Origin: Rubrivivax sp.
Lineage (GTDB): Bacteria > Pseudomonadota > Gammaproteobacteria > Burkholderiales > Burkholderiaceae_C
Assembly: GCA_027487905.1 (NCBI GenBank)
Contig: JAIYCR010000115.1
Location: 1-55,510, forward strand
DNA length: 55,510 nt
Direction of reading: 5' to 3'
Made by a program: the position numbers and the translations under genes. Shown here piece by piece: positions 25,796 to 35,047 of the stretch; position 1 is the first letter of the stretch, and each line of letters starts with the position of its first letter. The notes under the pieces were generated by a model that saw only the letters and a program-made list of their open reading frames with translations, ran no database searches and was not told the origin of the DNA.

Positions 25796-26343
25796 ACGGA
25801 ACCACCCACCCCGCAGCGCCGAAGCCTGACCACGCCGCGGCGAACCCGCCCAACCACAGGATCTACGAGGTGCTCTTCATCTGCACCCACAACTCGGCAC
25901 GCTCCATCCTGGGAGAAGGCCTGTTGAACAGCCTGGGCAAGGGCCGATTCCGCGCGCATTCGGCGGGCAGCCAGCCGTCAGGCAGCGTCAAGCCGCTGGC
26001 CCTTCGAATGCTCGAGCGCAGCGGCATTCCGACCGACGGCTTTCGCAGCAAGGACTGGGCGGAGTTCGCTCGTTCCGGCGCGCCCGCGCTCGACTTCGTC
26101 TTCACCGTCTGCGACCGGGCGGCGGGCGAGGTCTGCCCTGTGTGGCCGGGCCAACCGATGACGGCGCACTGGGGCATGCCCGACCCGTCCGAAGTCCAGG
26201 GCAGCGAAGCCGAGCAGGCCAGCGCCTTCTGGGACACCACGCTGCTGCTCAAGCGCCGCATCGAACTGATGCTGGCCTTGCCCATCGCTTCGCTGGACCG
26301 CCTGTCGCTGCAGCGCGAGGTCCAGGCCATCGGCCGCAGCTGA
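25792..26343 (+). CDS. arsC: Arsenate reductase, low-molecular-weight phosphatase type
   Basis: A 183-residue protein of the LMW tyrosine phosphatase/ArsC fold. The phosphate-binding loop is C31-T-H-N-S-A-R37-S. A further pair, Cys107 and Cys115 ([10 protein letters not shown]), suits the thioredoxin-coupled three-cysteine mechanism. The general acid is in WGMPDPSEV (Asp131). It reduces arsenate to arsenite in the cytoplasm for export by the downstream Acr3. The N-terminal ~22 residues are a Pro/Ala/His-rich extension beyond the fold. The start overlaps the arsJ stop by 4 bases. Confidence 0.93.
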   Translation: MNGTTHPAAPKPDHAAANPPNHRIYEVLFICTHNSARSILGEGLLNSLGKGRFRAHSAGSQPSGSVKPLALRMLERSGIPTDGFRSKDWAEFARSGAPALDFVFTVCDRAAGEVCPVWPGQPMTAHWGMPDPSEVQGSEAEQASAFWDTTLLLKRRIELMLALPIASLDRLSLQREVQAIGRS

Positions 26344-26356
26344 GCCGATCTCCACC

Positions 26357-27403
26357 ATGGGCTTGTTCGAGCGCTACCTCACCTTCTGGGTGGCCCTGGG
26401 CATCCTGGCCGGTGTGCTGCTGGGGCTGGTCGCTGCGCCTGCCTTCCAGGCCGTCGCGGCGCTGGAGTTCGCCCATGTGAACCTGGTGGTTGCCGTCTTC
26501 ATCTGGGTGATGATCTTCCCGATGATGATCCAGATCGACTGGTCATCGGTGCGGGACGTCGGCAAGCGCCCTGCAGGCTTGGTGCTCACGCTGGTCGTGA
26601 ACTGGCTCATCAAGCCGTTCACGATGGCCGCGCTGGGGGTGCTGTTCTTCCAGCACGTCTTCGCGCACTGGGTCGACCCGAAATCGGCCAGCGAATACAT
26701 CGCCGGCATGATCCTTCTGGGCGTGGCCCCCTGCACGGCGATGGTCTTCGTCTGGAGTCAGCTCGTCCGGGGTGACGCCAGCTACACGCTGGTGCAGGTG
26801 AGCGTAAACGACCTCATCATGGTGGTGGCCTTCGCGCCCATCGCCGCCTTCCTGCTGGGCGTCACCGATCTCACCGTTCCGTGGGAAACCCTGCTGCTGT
26901 CCACCGTGCTCTATGTCGTGCTGCCCTTGCTGGCCGGAGTGGTCACCCGGCATCTGCTGGCCCGACGTTCTCCGCGGGCGGTGAACGAGTTCGTGGCGCG
27001 TCTCAAGCCCGCCTCGGTGTTCGGACTCATCGCCACCGTGGTGCTGTTGTTCGGCCTGCAGGCCCGCACCCTGGTCGAGCAGCCGCTGGTCATCGCGATG
27101 ATTGCCGTGCCCCTGGTGCTGCAGAGCTACGGCATCTTCGCCATCGCCTGGTGGGGCTCGCGGGCGCTTCGGCTGCCCCACGACATCGCCGGACCCGCTT
27201 GCCTGATCGGAACCTCCAACTTCTTCGAGCTTGCGGTGGCAGTGGCCATTTCGCTCTTCGGGCTGAATTCCGGCGCTGCGCTGGCCACGGTGGTGGGGGT
27301 GCTCGTCGAGGTGCCGGTCATGCTGTCGCTGGTGTGGCTGGTCAACCGGCAGCGCCCACCGGACCCACCCGCCGCTCCTGCGCCAGTCGCCGGCGTGCTC
27401 TGA
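26357..27403 (+). CDS. acr3: ACR3 family arsenite efflux transporter
   Basis: A 348-residue, ten-helix membrane protein of the ACR3 family. The hallmark segment [19 protein letters not shown] (Cys near residue 130) contains the cysteine essential for As(III) transport; [13 protein letters not shown] and [42 protein letters not shown] are also typical. It extrudes arsenite using the proton motive force and completes the operon. Its last 62 bases overlap the 3' end of the convergent P-type ATPase gene. Confidence 0.95.
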   Translation: MGLFERYLTFWVALGILAGVLLGLVAAPAFQAVAALEFAHVNLVVAVFIWVMIFPMMIQIDWSSVRDVGKRPAGLVLTLVVNWLIKPFTMAALGVLFFQHVFAHWVDPKSASEYIAGMILLGVAPCTAMVFVWSQLVRGDASYTLVQVSVNDLIMVVAFAPIAAFLLGVTDLTVPWETLLLSTVLYVVLPLLAGVVTRHLLARRSPRAVNEFVARLKPASVFGLIATVVLLFGLQARTLVEQPLVIAMIAVPLVLQSYGIFAIAWWGSRALRLPHDIAGPACLIGTSNFFELAVAVAISLFGLNSGAALATVVGVLVEVPVMLSLVWLVNRQRPPDPPAAPAPVAGVL

Positions 27404-30122
27404 GCTTGCGGGCCTCCTCGACCCACAGCACGCTGCTGGCCAGCGCCAGCAGCGGAAGGAGGTCGATTCCCGGAAGCGGCACGGTGTGGAAGATCGCATT
27501 CAGAGGCGGCGCATAGAGCACCGCAGCCTGAAGCAGAACGGACACGCTCAAGCCGCCGAGCAGCCACGGGTTGCGCACGATGCGCAGACCCAGCGCCGAC
27601 GCTGTCGAGGACTGGCAGTTCAGCACGTTGAACCACTGGCACATCGCCAGCACGGTGAAGGTCTCGGTTCGCACGGTGTCCATGTCCACTCCCTGGCCGT
27701 GCCGCCAGGCGAACCAGCCAAAGGCGACCGCAGCGATGGTGGGCGTCATCAGCGCAACACGGCGCAGCAGCCCGCCACCCAGCAGCGAATCGTCGCGCGA
27801 CACCGGCGCGCGTCGCATCTCGTCGCCGTCGGCCGGGTCCATCACCAGGTTCACCGTCACCGTGCCCTCGGTGACCAGATTGATCCAGAGGATCTGAACG
27901 GCCAGCAAAGGCAGCGGAAAACCGCCGAGCAGCGCCAGCAGCAGAACCAGCACCTCGGCCAGCGAGGTGGCGAAGAGGTAGAGCACCACCTTGCGGATAT
28001 TCGCGTAGACCACCCGGCCCTGCTGCACCGCACCCACGAGCGTGGCGAAGTTGTCGTCGCTGATCACGATCCGGGCGGCGCTCTTCGCGACCTCGGTGCC
28101 CGTGACGCCCATGGCCACGCCGACGTCGGCGCGTGCAAGCGCGGGGGCGTCGTTGACGCCGTCGCCGGTCATGGCCACCACCTCGCCTCGCGCTTGCAGA
28201 GCCTCGACGATGCGCAGCTTCTGGGCTGGTTGCACCCGTGCGAAAACGGCAATGTCGGGCAGCGCCCGGCGCAGGGCGACGTCGTCCATGCGCTCGAGCT
28301 CGGTGCCGTCCACTGCGCGGTCGCCATCGCGGGCCATGCCCAGTTCTCGGGCGATGGCCAGGCCGGTGAGTCTGTGGTCTCCGGTCACCATGACCGCACG
28401 GATACCTGCTGCGCGGCACTGCTCAATCGAAGTGCGGACCTCCTCGCGGGGCGGGTCGATCTGTCCGACCAGGCCCAGCAGACGGGCACGGCCAGCCAGT
28501 GCCACGAAACCTGCCGAAGCGTCCAGCGGGTCGTCCTCGACGGTGGCGAAGGCCAGCACCCGCAGAGCCTGTGATGCCATCGCATCCGCTGCGTCGCGCG
28601 CAGCATGGCATTCGTCAGTCGGCTCCCTGCACAGGCGCAGCACCGCCTCCGGAGCACCCTTGATCCAAACTCGGCGGACAGCGCCGGCGGTGCGGTGGCG
28701 CGTGGCCATCAGCTGGTTATCCGGATCGAAGGGCAGCTCGGCTTCGCGGGGCGCCTGCGCTTGCAGCTCGGCGAGATCGATGCCCGCCTTGACGGCCAGC
28801 ACCCGCAGCGCCCCCTCCGTCGGATCGCCCAGCACCGACCATCCAGCACCGGACGCTGACGCACCGGGCGCCATCAGTTGCGCATCGTTGCACCCGGCAG
28901 CTGCCCTCAGCAGCTCGCGCACGGCGGGGTCGCGCGCTGGGTCGGCAATGCCGCCGCAGGCCTGCGCCCATGTGAAGGCTCCTTCCGGGCGGTAACCGAT
29001 ACCACCCACTGCCACCTCGCGCCCATCGGGCAGCCACAGGGCCACTGCCGTCATCTCGTTGCGGGTCAGGGTGCCGGTCTTGTCGCTGCAGATGACCGTG
29101 GTCGAGCCCAGCGTCTCAACCGCCGACAGCCGCCGGATGATGGCGCCGCGCGCAGCCATGCGCTGCATGCCCACGGCCAGGGCGATGGTCATGGCCACGG
29201 GCAAGCCTTCGGGCACCATGGACACCATCTGGCTGATGGCCACCATCAGCACCTCCGCCAGTGGCAGGCCGCGAAACAGACCGAGAGCCAGGACCATGGC
29301 AAAAAGGCCGAGGGCAGCACCAACCAGTGCGCGACTGAAACGCTGCAAGCGCTGTTCCAGCGGCGTCCCCGGTTCCTTCGCGCGCTCGGTGAGGCCGGCG
29401 ATGCGGCCGACCTCGGTATCGGAGCCGATGGCCACCACCACCGCCCGCGCCCGCCCAGCGGTCACATGGGTGCCCGCATGAACCATGCCGTGGCGGTCCG
29501 CCAGTCCCGTGTCGGGCGCAACGGCCCGGACCGACTTGGCCACCGGAACGGACTCGCCGGTGAGCGCGGCTTCGGCCAACTGAAGCTGCACCGCCTCGAC
29601 GAGTCGGGCGTCGGCGCCCACCGCATCGCCGGCGGCGAGCAGCAGCACGTCTCCCGGAACCAGATCGCGCGCCTCGATCGACTGCTCCGCGCCATCGCGC
29701 AGCACGCGCGATCGCAGCCCCGCCAGGCGGCGCAGCGCCGCCATCGAACGCTCTGCACGTCCCTCCTGCAAGGTTCCGATCAGTGCGTTGGCGCACACCA
29801 CCGCAAGGATCACGATCGCATCGCTGCGATGGCCCAGCAGCACGGCCATCGCTGCAGCAGCGAACAGGATGTAGATGAGCGGACTCGCGAACTGTCGGGC
29901 GAAGGTTTTCCACAAGGGGCGTGGCGGTGCCTCGGCCAGGGCGTTGAAGCCGTGGCGCGAGCGGGCGAGCGCCACACCCTGGGCATCATGGCCACTCGAG
30001 GAGTCCACACCGAAGTGCGCGAGCACCGCATCACCCGGCCATGCATGCCAGCGCGCTGAATCGCCGACGTCTTCAGAACCCGGGCGGTTCGGTGCTGTCG
30101 CGGCAGGTCGGATCGGCTTCAT
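27342..30122 (-). CDS. Cation-translocating P-type ATPase (P2-like)
   Basis: A 926-residue P-type ATPase with an N-terminal cation-ATPase domain (residues ~25-95), the actuator motif TGES (188-191), the membrane motif VPEGLP (303-308) as in Ca2+/H+-type pumps, the phosphorylation site DKTGTLT (Asp347), and the hinge [20 protein letters not shown]. Heavy-metal CPx motifs and N-terminal metal-binding domains are absent, so this is not a copper/zinc/cadmium P1B pump. The ion is probably Ca2+, Mg2+ or a monovalent cation. The 3' end converges on and overlaps acr3. The initiator ATG is at 30122; no operator was recognised upstream. Confidence 0.9.
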   Translation of the reverse strand: MKPIRPAATAPNRPGSEDVGDSARWHAWPGDAVLAHFGVDSSSGHDAQGVALARSRHGFNALAEAPPRPLWKTFARQFASPLIYILFAAAAMAVLLGHRSDAIVILAVVCANALIGTLQEGRAERSMAALRRLAGLRSRVLRDGAEQSIEARDLVPGDVLLLAAGDAVGADARLVEAVQLQLAEAALTGESVPVAKSVRAVAPDTGLADRHGMVHAGTHVTAGRARAVVVAIGSDTEVGRIAGLTERAKEPGTPLEQRLQRFSRALVGAALGLFAMVLALGLFRGLPLAEVLMVAISQMVSMVPEGLPVAMTIALAVGMQRMAARGAIIRRLSAVETLGSTTVICSDKTGTLTRNEMTAVALWLPDGREVAVGGIGYRPEGAFTWAQACGGIADPARDPAVRELLRAAAGCNDAQLMAPGASASGAGWSVLGDPTEGALRVLAVKAGIDLAELQAQAPREAELPFDPDNQLMATRHRTAGAVRRVWIKGAPEAVLRLCREPTDECHAARDAADAMASQALRVLAFATVEDDPLDASAGFVALAGRARLLGLVGQIDPPREEVRTSIEQCRAAGIRAVMVTGDHRLTGLAIARELGMARDGDRAVDGTELERMDDVALRRALPDIAVFARVQPAQKLRIVEALQARGEVVAMTGDGVNDAPALARADVGVAMGVTGTEVAKSAARIVISDDNFATLVGAVQQGRVVYANIRKVVLYLFATSLAEVLVLLLALLGGFPLPLLAVQILWINLVTEGTVTVNLVMDPADGDEMRRAPVSRDDSLLGGGLLRRVALMTPTIAAVAFGWFAWRHGQGVDMDTVRTETFTVLAMCQWFNVLNCQSSTASALGLRIVRNPWLLGGLSVSVLLQAAVLYAPPLNAIFHTVPLPGIDLLPLLALASSVLWVEEARKLRARRRLAQERRVGPVGAAG

Positions 30123-30272
30123 TCGCGGCGGATTCCTCGGGACGGCCCCAAGTCTGGTGTCGACGGGCGGTACGGGCAGCGCCGCCGGGCACCCGAGCCA
30201 TTCTGGGATGCGTGCGAGACGATTCGAGTGCGGGGCGGATCGGCGACGCGCGCCAATCGAATGAGATTTGCG

Positions 30273-31130
30273 TCAGGTCAAGCCTGGCGGAGGGCCCATC
30301 TCGGCGCCCACCCCACCCAGCTGCCGCGCCACCATCGCCTGCGTGCGTAGCATGGCCGGCAGCAACTGCTCGACCATCTCGATGCAGGTCATGCGGTCTG
30401 CCCGGCTGGCCAGCGCCAGCGCGCCCACCAGCCGGCCCTGGCCATCGTGCAGGGGCACGGCGATGGAGCGCACCCCGGGCTCGAGCTCTTCGTCGCACAG
30501 CGCATGGCCCTGTTCTGCCACCCTGCGCAGCAGGCGGCGCAGGCGCACCGGGTCGGTCAGGGTGTGAGGGGTCAGCGCCTGCAGCGGCAGGCAGGAGCGC
30601 AACAGCGCCTCGCGCTCGTCTGGGGGCTGCGCGGCCATGAGCACCCGCCCGGAGGCCGAGCAGGCCAGCGGCAGGCGCGAACCCACGCCCAGCCCGACCG
30701 TCATGCTGCGCCGCGCGGTGGACCGGGCCGCCACCCGCACCTGCGCCTGGTGCAGCACCGACAGCGACGCGGACTCCCGGGTGCGTTCGCTCAGCGTGTC
30801 CAGCGCCGGCTGCAGCAGGCGGGGCAGCCGGGTGGACGACGCATAGGCGTAGGACAGCCTGAGCATGCCGTGGCTCAGGCTGAAGCGCTTGCCGTCCGTC
30901 TGGGCATAGCCCAGTTCGCACAGCGTGAGCAGGCAGCGCCGCGCCGCGGCCGGCGTCGTCCCGGTGCGGCGTGCGGCCTCGGAGGAGGTCATGCGCACAT
31001 GGGCGGCGTCGAAGGCCTCGATGAGCCTCAGGGCCTTGGCCAGAACGCCGACATGGTCGCGCCGATCGGTGCGGTCGGGGCGGTCTTCGCCAGTCGCCCC
31101 GGCCGCCGTCCCGATTTGTTTCGTCGTCAT
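30273..31130 (-). CDS. tphR: IclR family regulator of the terephthalate operon
   Basis: A 285-residue regulator. The winged helix-turn-helix lies in the N-terminal third (VLAKALRLIEAFDAAHVRMTSSEAARRTGTTPAAARRCLLTLCELGYA). The C-terminal effector domain contains LPLACSASGRVLMAA and GVRSIAVPLHDGQGRLVGALALASRADRM, typical of the PcaR/PcaU/PobR branch. It is divergent from tphC with a perfect palindrome between them, which matches TphR in Comamonas; that protein activates the tph genes with terephthalate. The ATG at 31130 is used. Longer frames on this strand run through the tph genes and are not real. The symbol is inferred from synteny. Confidence 0.85.
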   Translation of the reverse strand: MTTKQIGTAAGATGEDRPDRTDRRDHVGVLAKALRLIEAFDAAHVRMTSSEAARRTGTTPAAARRCLLTLCELGYAQTDGKRFSLSHGMLRLSYAYASSTRLPRLLQPALDTLSERTRESASLSVLHQAQVRVAARSTARRSMTVGLGVGSRLPLACSASGRVLMAAQPPDEREALLRSCLPLQALTPHTLTDPVRLRRLLRRVAEQGHALCDEELEPGVRSIAVPLHDGQGRLVGALALASRADRMTCIEMVEQLLPAMLRTQAMVARQLGGVGAEMGPPPGLT

Positions 31131-31155
31131 GCGCTCGATCACACCCGATTCCTTC

Positions 31156-31176
31156 TTTTTGCGCCATGCGCAAAAA
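31156..31176. promoter_or_regulatory. Perfect palindromic operator between tphR and tphC
   Basis: Arms TTTTTGCGC (31156-31164) and GCGCAAAAA (31168-31176) around a CAT spacer form a perfect 9-bp inverted repeat, 25 bases upstream of the regulator start and 86 bases upstream of tphC. It is the only strong dyad in this divergent interval and suits an IclR dimer. Activation of tphC and autoregulation of tphR from this site are inferences. Confidence 0.82.
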
Positions 31177-31262
31177 CCACTTGGCCGCAACAGCCGGGGC
31201 TGAGCACACTGCGCCCGCACCTGGACGTGCACCGGTGACCCCTCATACAGAAGGATGGAGAC

Positions 31263-32237
31263 ATGCAAACCCTCACCCTCGGCCTGCGCCTGCTGGCCGC
31301 CACCGCGCTGGCACTGGCCTCGGGCCTGAGCGCCGCGTCGGACTTTCCGAACAAGCCCATCCGGGTGATCGTGCCCTTCCCCGCCGGCGGCACGGCCGAC
31401 ATCCTGCCGCGCGTGCTGGCAGAGAAGATGCGCAGCCGTTTCCCTCAGGGCCTGGTGGTGGAGAACCGCACCGGTGCCGGCGGCAACATCGGCGCGGAGG
31501 CGGTGGCCAAGGCCGAGCCGGATGGCTACACGCTGCTGGCCTCGCCGCCCGGTCCACTGGCCATCAACCCCTCGCTCTACCCCAAGCTCGCCTACGACGC
31601 GACCCGCTTCGCGCCGGTCACGGTGATGGCCGCCGTGCCCAACGTGCTGGCCGTGAGCAACAAGCTGCCGATCAAGACGGTGCCCGAGCTGCTGGCCTAC
31701 CTGAAGGCCAATCCGGGCAAGGTGACCTACGCGTCGCAGGGCAACGGCAGCACCTCGCACCTGACGGCCAATCTCTTCGAGACCCTCACCGGCACGCAGA
31801 TGCTGCACATCCCCTACAAGGGCACGGCCCCGGCGCTCACCGACCTGGCCGGCGGGCAGGTCGACGTGTTCTTCGACAACCTGGGTGCATCGGCCGCACT
31901 GCACAAGTCGGGCCGCATCCGCATCATCGCGGTGGCCGACACCAAGCGCTCGCCGGTCATCAAGGACGTTCCCACCTTCGCGGAACTGGGCCTGGCCGGC
32001 ATGCAGGCGGTCACCTGGTTCGCCGTCGTGGCCCCCGCCGGCACGCCGCCGGCCATCGTGCAGGCGCTGAACGCTGCCTTCGTCGAAGCGCTGCGGCTGC
32101 CCGAGGTGCAGGCCCGCTTCGCCGAGTACGGCGCGGAGACGGTGGCCAACACGCCCGAGCAGATGGCGCAGTTCGTGCGGGGCGAGACCGTCCGCTGGGC
32201 CAAGGTCATCAAGGACGCCAACGTCACCGTGGACTGA
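31263..32237 (+). CDS. tphC: Terephthalate-binding Bug receptor TphC
   Basis: A 324-residue Bug-family periplasmic binding protein with signal peptide (cleavage near LSAASD) and the family segments FPNKPIRVIVPFPAGGTADILPRVLAEKM and ENRTGAGGNIGAEAVAKAEPDGYTLLA. Position as first gene of the tph operon, directly before tphA2, equals tphC of Comamonas, which binds terephthalate for import by a TTT permease (TpiAB) encoded elsewhere. No permease genes are in this window. A GGAGAC ribosome site precedes the ATG. Confidence 0.9.
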   Translation: MQTLTLGLRLLAATALALASGLSAASDFPNKPIRVIVPFPAGGTADILPRVLAEKMRSRFPQGLVVENRTGAGGNIGAEAVAKAEPDGYTLLASPPGPLAINPSLYPKLAYDATRFAPVTVMAAVPNVLAVSNKLPIKTVPELLAYLKANPGKVTYASQGNGSTSHLTANLFETLTGTQMLHIPYKGTAPALTDLAGGQVDVFFDNLGASAALHKSGRIRIIAVADTKRSPVIKDVPTFAELGLAGMQAVTWFAVVAPAGTPPAIVQALNAAFVEALRLPEVQARFAEYGAETVANTPEQMAQFVRGETVRWAKVIKDANVTVD

Positions 32238-32303
32238 CGCGTCGCGCAAGTCCCGCACCTTCACTGCACGCTCCCTCGTCGCCCCCGTCTTTCCACCGTC
32301 GCC

Positions 32304-33557
32304 ATGACCGCAGCCACCCGCCCCATCACCTGGATGAAGGACCAGCACACCCGCGTGCCCTATGCCCTCTACCAGGACGACGCCTTGCTGCAGCAGGAAC
32401 AGGCGCGCATCCATGAGGGTGCCACCTGGAACTACCTCGGCCTGGAGGCCGACCTGGCCGAGCCGGGCAGCTTTCGCACCACCTTCGTCGGTGCCACGCC
32501 GGTGGTGCTGGCGCGCGACACCGACGGCGAGCTCTATGCCTTCGTCAACCGCTGCAGCCACCGCGGCGCGCTCATCGTGCTGGAGCCCTCGGGCGTGGCC
32601 CGGGACTTCCAGTGCGTCTACCACGCCTGGACCTACGACCTCCAGGGCACGCTCAAGGGCGTGGCCTTCGAGGAGGGGCTGGGCGGCGGTGGCGGCATGC
32701 CCGCCACCTTCTGCAAGGGCGAGCACTCGCCGCGCAAGCTGCGCGTGGCCACCTTCTGCGGGCTGGTGTTCGCAAGCTTCAGCGACGACGTCGACCCGCT
32801 GGAGGACTACCTGGGGCCGGAGATCTGCGAGCGCATCGAGCGCGTGCTGCACAAGCCGGTGCAGGTGATCGGCCGCTTCACCCAGGCCCTGCCCAACAAC
32901 TGGAAGCTCTACTTCGAGAACGTCAAGGACAGCTACCACGCGAGCCTGCTGCATCTGTTCTTCACCACCTTCCGGCTGAACCGGCTGTCCCAGCGCGGGG
33001 CGGTCATCGTCAGCGGCTGCGGCGGCCACCATGTGAGCTACTCGATGGTGGACGCACCCGATTCGCCCTCCGGCGCGGACGCCGCCTACAAGGACCAGGG
33101 CCTGCGCTCCGACCAGGGCGGCTACCGGCTGGCCGATCCTTCGCTGCTTCAGGGCTTCCGCGAGTTCGACGACGGCATCACGCTGCAGATCCTGTCGGTC
33201 TTTCCCGGCTTCGTGCTGCAGCAGATCCAGAACTGCCTGGCCATCCGCCAGGTGCTGCCGCGCGGCGTGGACCGCACCGACCTGCACTGGACCTACCTCG
33301 GCTATGCCGACGACACGCCCGAGCAGCGCGGCGTGCGGCTCAAGCAGGCCAACCTCATCGGGCCGGCGGGCTTCGTGTCGATGGAGGACGGTGCAGTGGG
33401 CGGCTTCGTGCAGCGCGGCATCGCGGGTGCCGATGGCGCGGCTGCCCAGGCGGTGGTCGAGATGGGCGGCGACAGCACCGGCTCCAGCCCCTCGCGGGTG
33501 ACCGAATCTGCGGTGCGCGGCTTCTGGAAGCGCTACCGCGGCCTGATGGACATCTGA
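32304..33557 (+). CDS. tphA2: Terephthalate 1,2-dioxygenase, large oxygenase subunit
   Basis: A 417-residue Rieske non-heme iron oxygenase alpha subunit. The Rieske cluster ligands are Cys84/His86 (NRCSHRGAL) and Cys104/His107 (FQCVYHAW). The mononuclear iron site is in [20 protein letters not shown], with bridging Asp209 and ligands His212 and His217. Long segments ([49 protein letters not shown]-like) agree almost residue for residue with Comamonas TphA2 as I recall it. It catalyses cis-dihydroxylation of terephthalate with O2 in the cytoplasm, fed with electrons by TphA1. Confidence 0.95.
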   Translation: MTAATRPITWMKDQHTRVPYALYQDDALLQQEQARIHEGATWNYLGLEADLAEPGSFRTTFVGATPVVLARDTDGELYAFVNRCSHRGALIVLEPSGVARDFQCVYHAWTYDLQGTLKGVAFEEGLGGGGGMPATFCKGEHSPRKLRVATFCGLVFASFSDDVDPLEDYLGPEICERIERVLHKPVQVIGRFTQALPNNWKLYFENVKDSYHASLLHLFFTTFRLNRLSQRGAVIVSGCGGHHVSYSMVDAPDSPSGADAAYKDQGLRSDQGGYRLADPSLLQGFREFDDGITLQILSVFPGFVLQQIQNCLAIRQVLPRGVDRTDLHWTYLGYADDTPEQRGVRLKQANLIGPAGFVSMEDGAVGGFVQRGIAGADGAAAQAVVEMGGDSTGSSPSRVTESAVRGFWKRYRGLMDI

Positions 33558-33579
33558 AGCCTTCGAGGAAACCAGGATC

Positions 33580-34050
33580 GTGAACGCCTCCAGCCGCGAA
33601 CGCATCGCCGCCTTCCACGCCGCCTACATCCGCTGCATCGGGGCGGACCACCTGGAGGCCTGGCCCGCCTTCTTCGCCGAGCGCTGCCACTATGTGGTGA
33701 CCACCGCCGACAACCGGCGCGAGGGCCTGGCCGCCGGCCTGATCTGGGCCGACAGCCGCGCGATGCTGCAAGACCGCATCTCGGCGCTGCGCCATGCCAA
33801 CGTGTACGAGCGCCACCGCTACCGGCACATCGTCGGGCAGCCCTTCGTCGTCGGGGACACGCCCGAGGGCACCCACGCGGAAACGCCCTTCATGGTCGCG
33901 CGCATCATGCAGGACGGCACGACCGATCTCTTCTGCACCGGTCTCTACGACGACCGCTTCGACCTCTCGGGCGAGCAGCCGCTGCTGCTGAGCCGCCAGG
34001 TGATCTGCGACAGCAGCCGCATCGACACGCTGCTGGCCATTCCGCTGTGA
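33580..34050 (+). CDS. tphA3: Terephthalate 1,2-dioxygenase, small oxygenase subunit
   Basis: A 156-residue beta subunit of the SnoaL-like/ring-hydroxylating dioxygenase fold. Diagnostic segments are WPAFFAERCHYVVTTADNRREGLAAGLIWADS and DRISALRHANVYERHRYRHI, ending in TLLAIPL, as in TphA3. It has a structural role in the alpha3-beta3 oxygenase. The GTG at 33580 follows an AGGAAACCAGGA ribosome region. Its 3' end overlaps the tphB start by 4 bases. Confidence 0.93.
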   Translation: MNASSRERIAAFHAAYIRCIGADHLEAWPAFFAERCHYVVTTADNRREGLAAGLIWADSRAMLQDRISALRHANVYERHRYRHIVGQPFVVGDTPEGTHAETPFMVARIMQDGTTDLFCTGLYDDRFDLSGEQPLLLSRQVICDSSRIDTLLAIPL

Positions 34051-35009
34051 ACGGTGCCGCCCGGCCCGGGCCGGCGCGCATCGCGCTGCCGGTGGGCGAC
34101 CCCAACGGCATCGGCCCGGAGATTGCCCTGCGCACGGCCGCGAGCTTGGCCGGCCGCGACGACCTGCTGCTCGAGCTCTATGCGCCGGCCGGGGTGCTGG
34201 AGGCCACCGCGAAGCGGCTGGGCCTGCCGCTGCCCGAGCGCCGGCAGGCCACGGCCCCGGTGGCCGGGGACGGCTTCGAACCGGGCCGCGTGTGCGCACC
34301 GGCCGGCGCGGCGATGATCGCCTGCGCAACGGCGGCCATCGAAGCCACCGCGGCGGGGCGCCACGATGCGGTGGTGGCAGGGCCCCACCACGAGACGGCG
34401 GTGCGACTGGCCGGCATTGCGTTTTGCGGCTATCCATCGCTGCTGGCGCGGGTGTGCGGCCAGGCCGAGGACAGCGTCTTCCTGCTGCTGCTCGGCGGGG
34501 GACTTCGCATCGTGCACGCCACGCTGCACGAGAGCGTGCAGCGCGCGCTCGACCGGCTCAGCCCCCGCCTCATCGAAGCCGCCGCCGATGCAGGCGTGCG
34601 CGCACTCACGCGGATGGGCGTGGCCAGCCCCCGAATCGGCCTGTTCGGCATCGACCCGCACGCGGGCGAGAACGGGCTGTTCGGCGATGCCGACCAGCGC
34701 ATCACGCAGCCGGCCGCCCAGTCGCTGCGCGCCCGCGGCCTGCAGGTGGACGGACCGATCGGCGCGGACGTCCTGCTCTCCGAGCATCGGCACGACCTCT
34801 ACGTCGCCCCCCTGCACGACCAGGGCCACATCCCGGTCAAGCTGCTGGCACCCCGCCAGGCCTGCGCCTTGTCCATCGGCGCGAGCGTCATCCTCTCCAG
34901 CGTGGGCCATGGCAGCGCGATGGACCTCGCGCCGCGGGGTGGAGCCGACGCCAGCGCCATGCTGGCGGCGGTGTCGCGCCTGGCGTCGCTGCCGGGCGCG
35001 GCCGGCTGA
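34047..35009 (+). CDS. tphB: Terephthalate dihydrodiol dehydrogenase (PdxA family)
   Basis: A 320-residue member of the PdxA dehydrogenase family: IALPVGDPNGIGPEIALR at the N-terminus, the metal/substrate motif GPHHETAVRLAGI (~115), GLRIVHATLHESV, and LHDQGHIPVKLLAP plus SSVGHGSAMDLA in the C-terminal half. In the tph pathway it oxidises and decarboxylates 1,2-dihydroxy-3,5-cyclohexadiene-1,4-dicarboxylate to protocatechuate with NAD. It would be mis-named PdxA by homology alone; its place between tphA3 and tphA1 settles the role. The start (GTG) overlaps tphA3 by 4 bases. Confidence 0.93.
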   Translation: MNGAARPGPARIALPVGDPNGIGPEIALRTAASLAGRDDLLLELYAPAGVLEATAKRLGLPLPERRQATAPVAGDGFEPGRVCAPAGAAMIACATAAIEATAAGRHDAVVAGPHHETAVRLAGIAFCGYPSLLARVCGQAEDSVFLLLLGGGLRIVHATLHESVQRALDRLSPRLIEAAADAGVRALTRMGVASPRIGLFGIDPHAGENGLFGDADQRITQPAAQSLRARGLQVDGPIGADVLLSEHRHDLYVAPLHDQGHIPVKLLAPRQACALSIGASVILSSVGHGSAMDLAPRGGADASAMLAAVSRLASLPGAAG

Positions 35010-35047
35010 CCCGGCCACCCCAGCACCTTCTCCGGCACCTTCGACCC

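Noticed and set aside
27342-30122. Heavy-metal (arsenic-linked) P1B-type ATPase
   Set aside because: No CPx/CPC motif and no N-terminal metal-binding domain; the PEGLP motif points to a P2-type cation pump, and the gene is convergent to the ars operon, not part of it.
31131-33605. Long minus-strand frame continuing upstream of the IclR gene
   Set aside because: It runs antisense to tphC and tphA2. Only the part 30273-31130 has IclR similarity, and the operator lies just upstream of that start.
34047-35009. 4-hydroxythreonine-4-phosphate dehydrogenase PdxA for vitamin B6 synthesis
   Set aside because: The family is right, but its place between tphA3 and tphA1 with 4-base coupling, and agreement with TphB segments, favour the terephthalate dihydrodiol dehydrogenase role.
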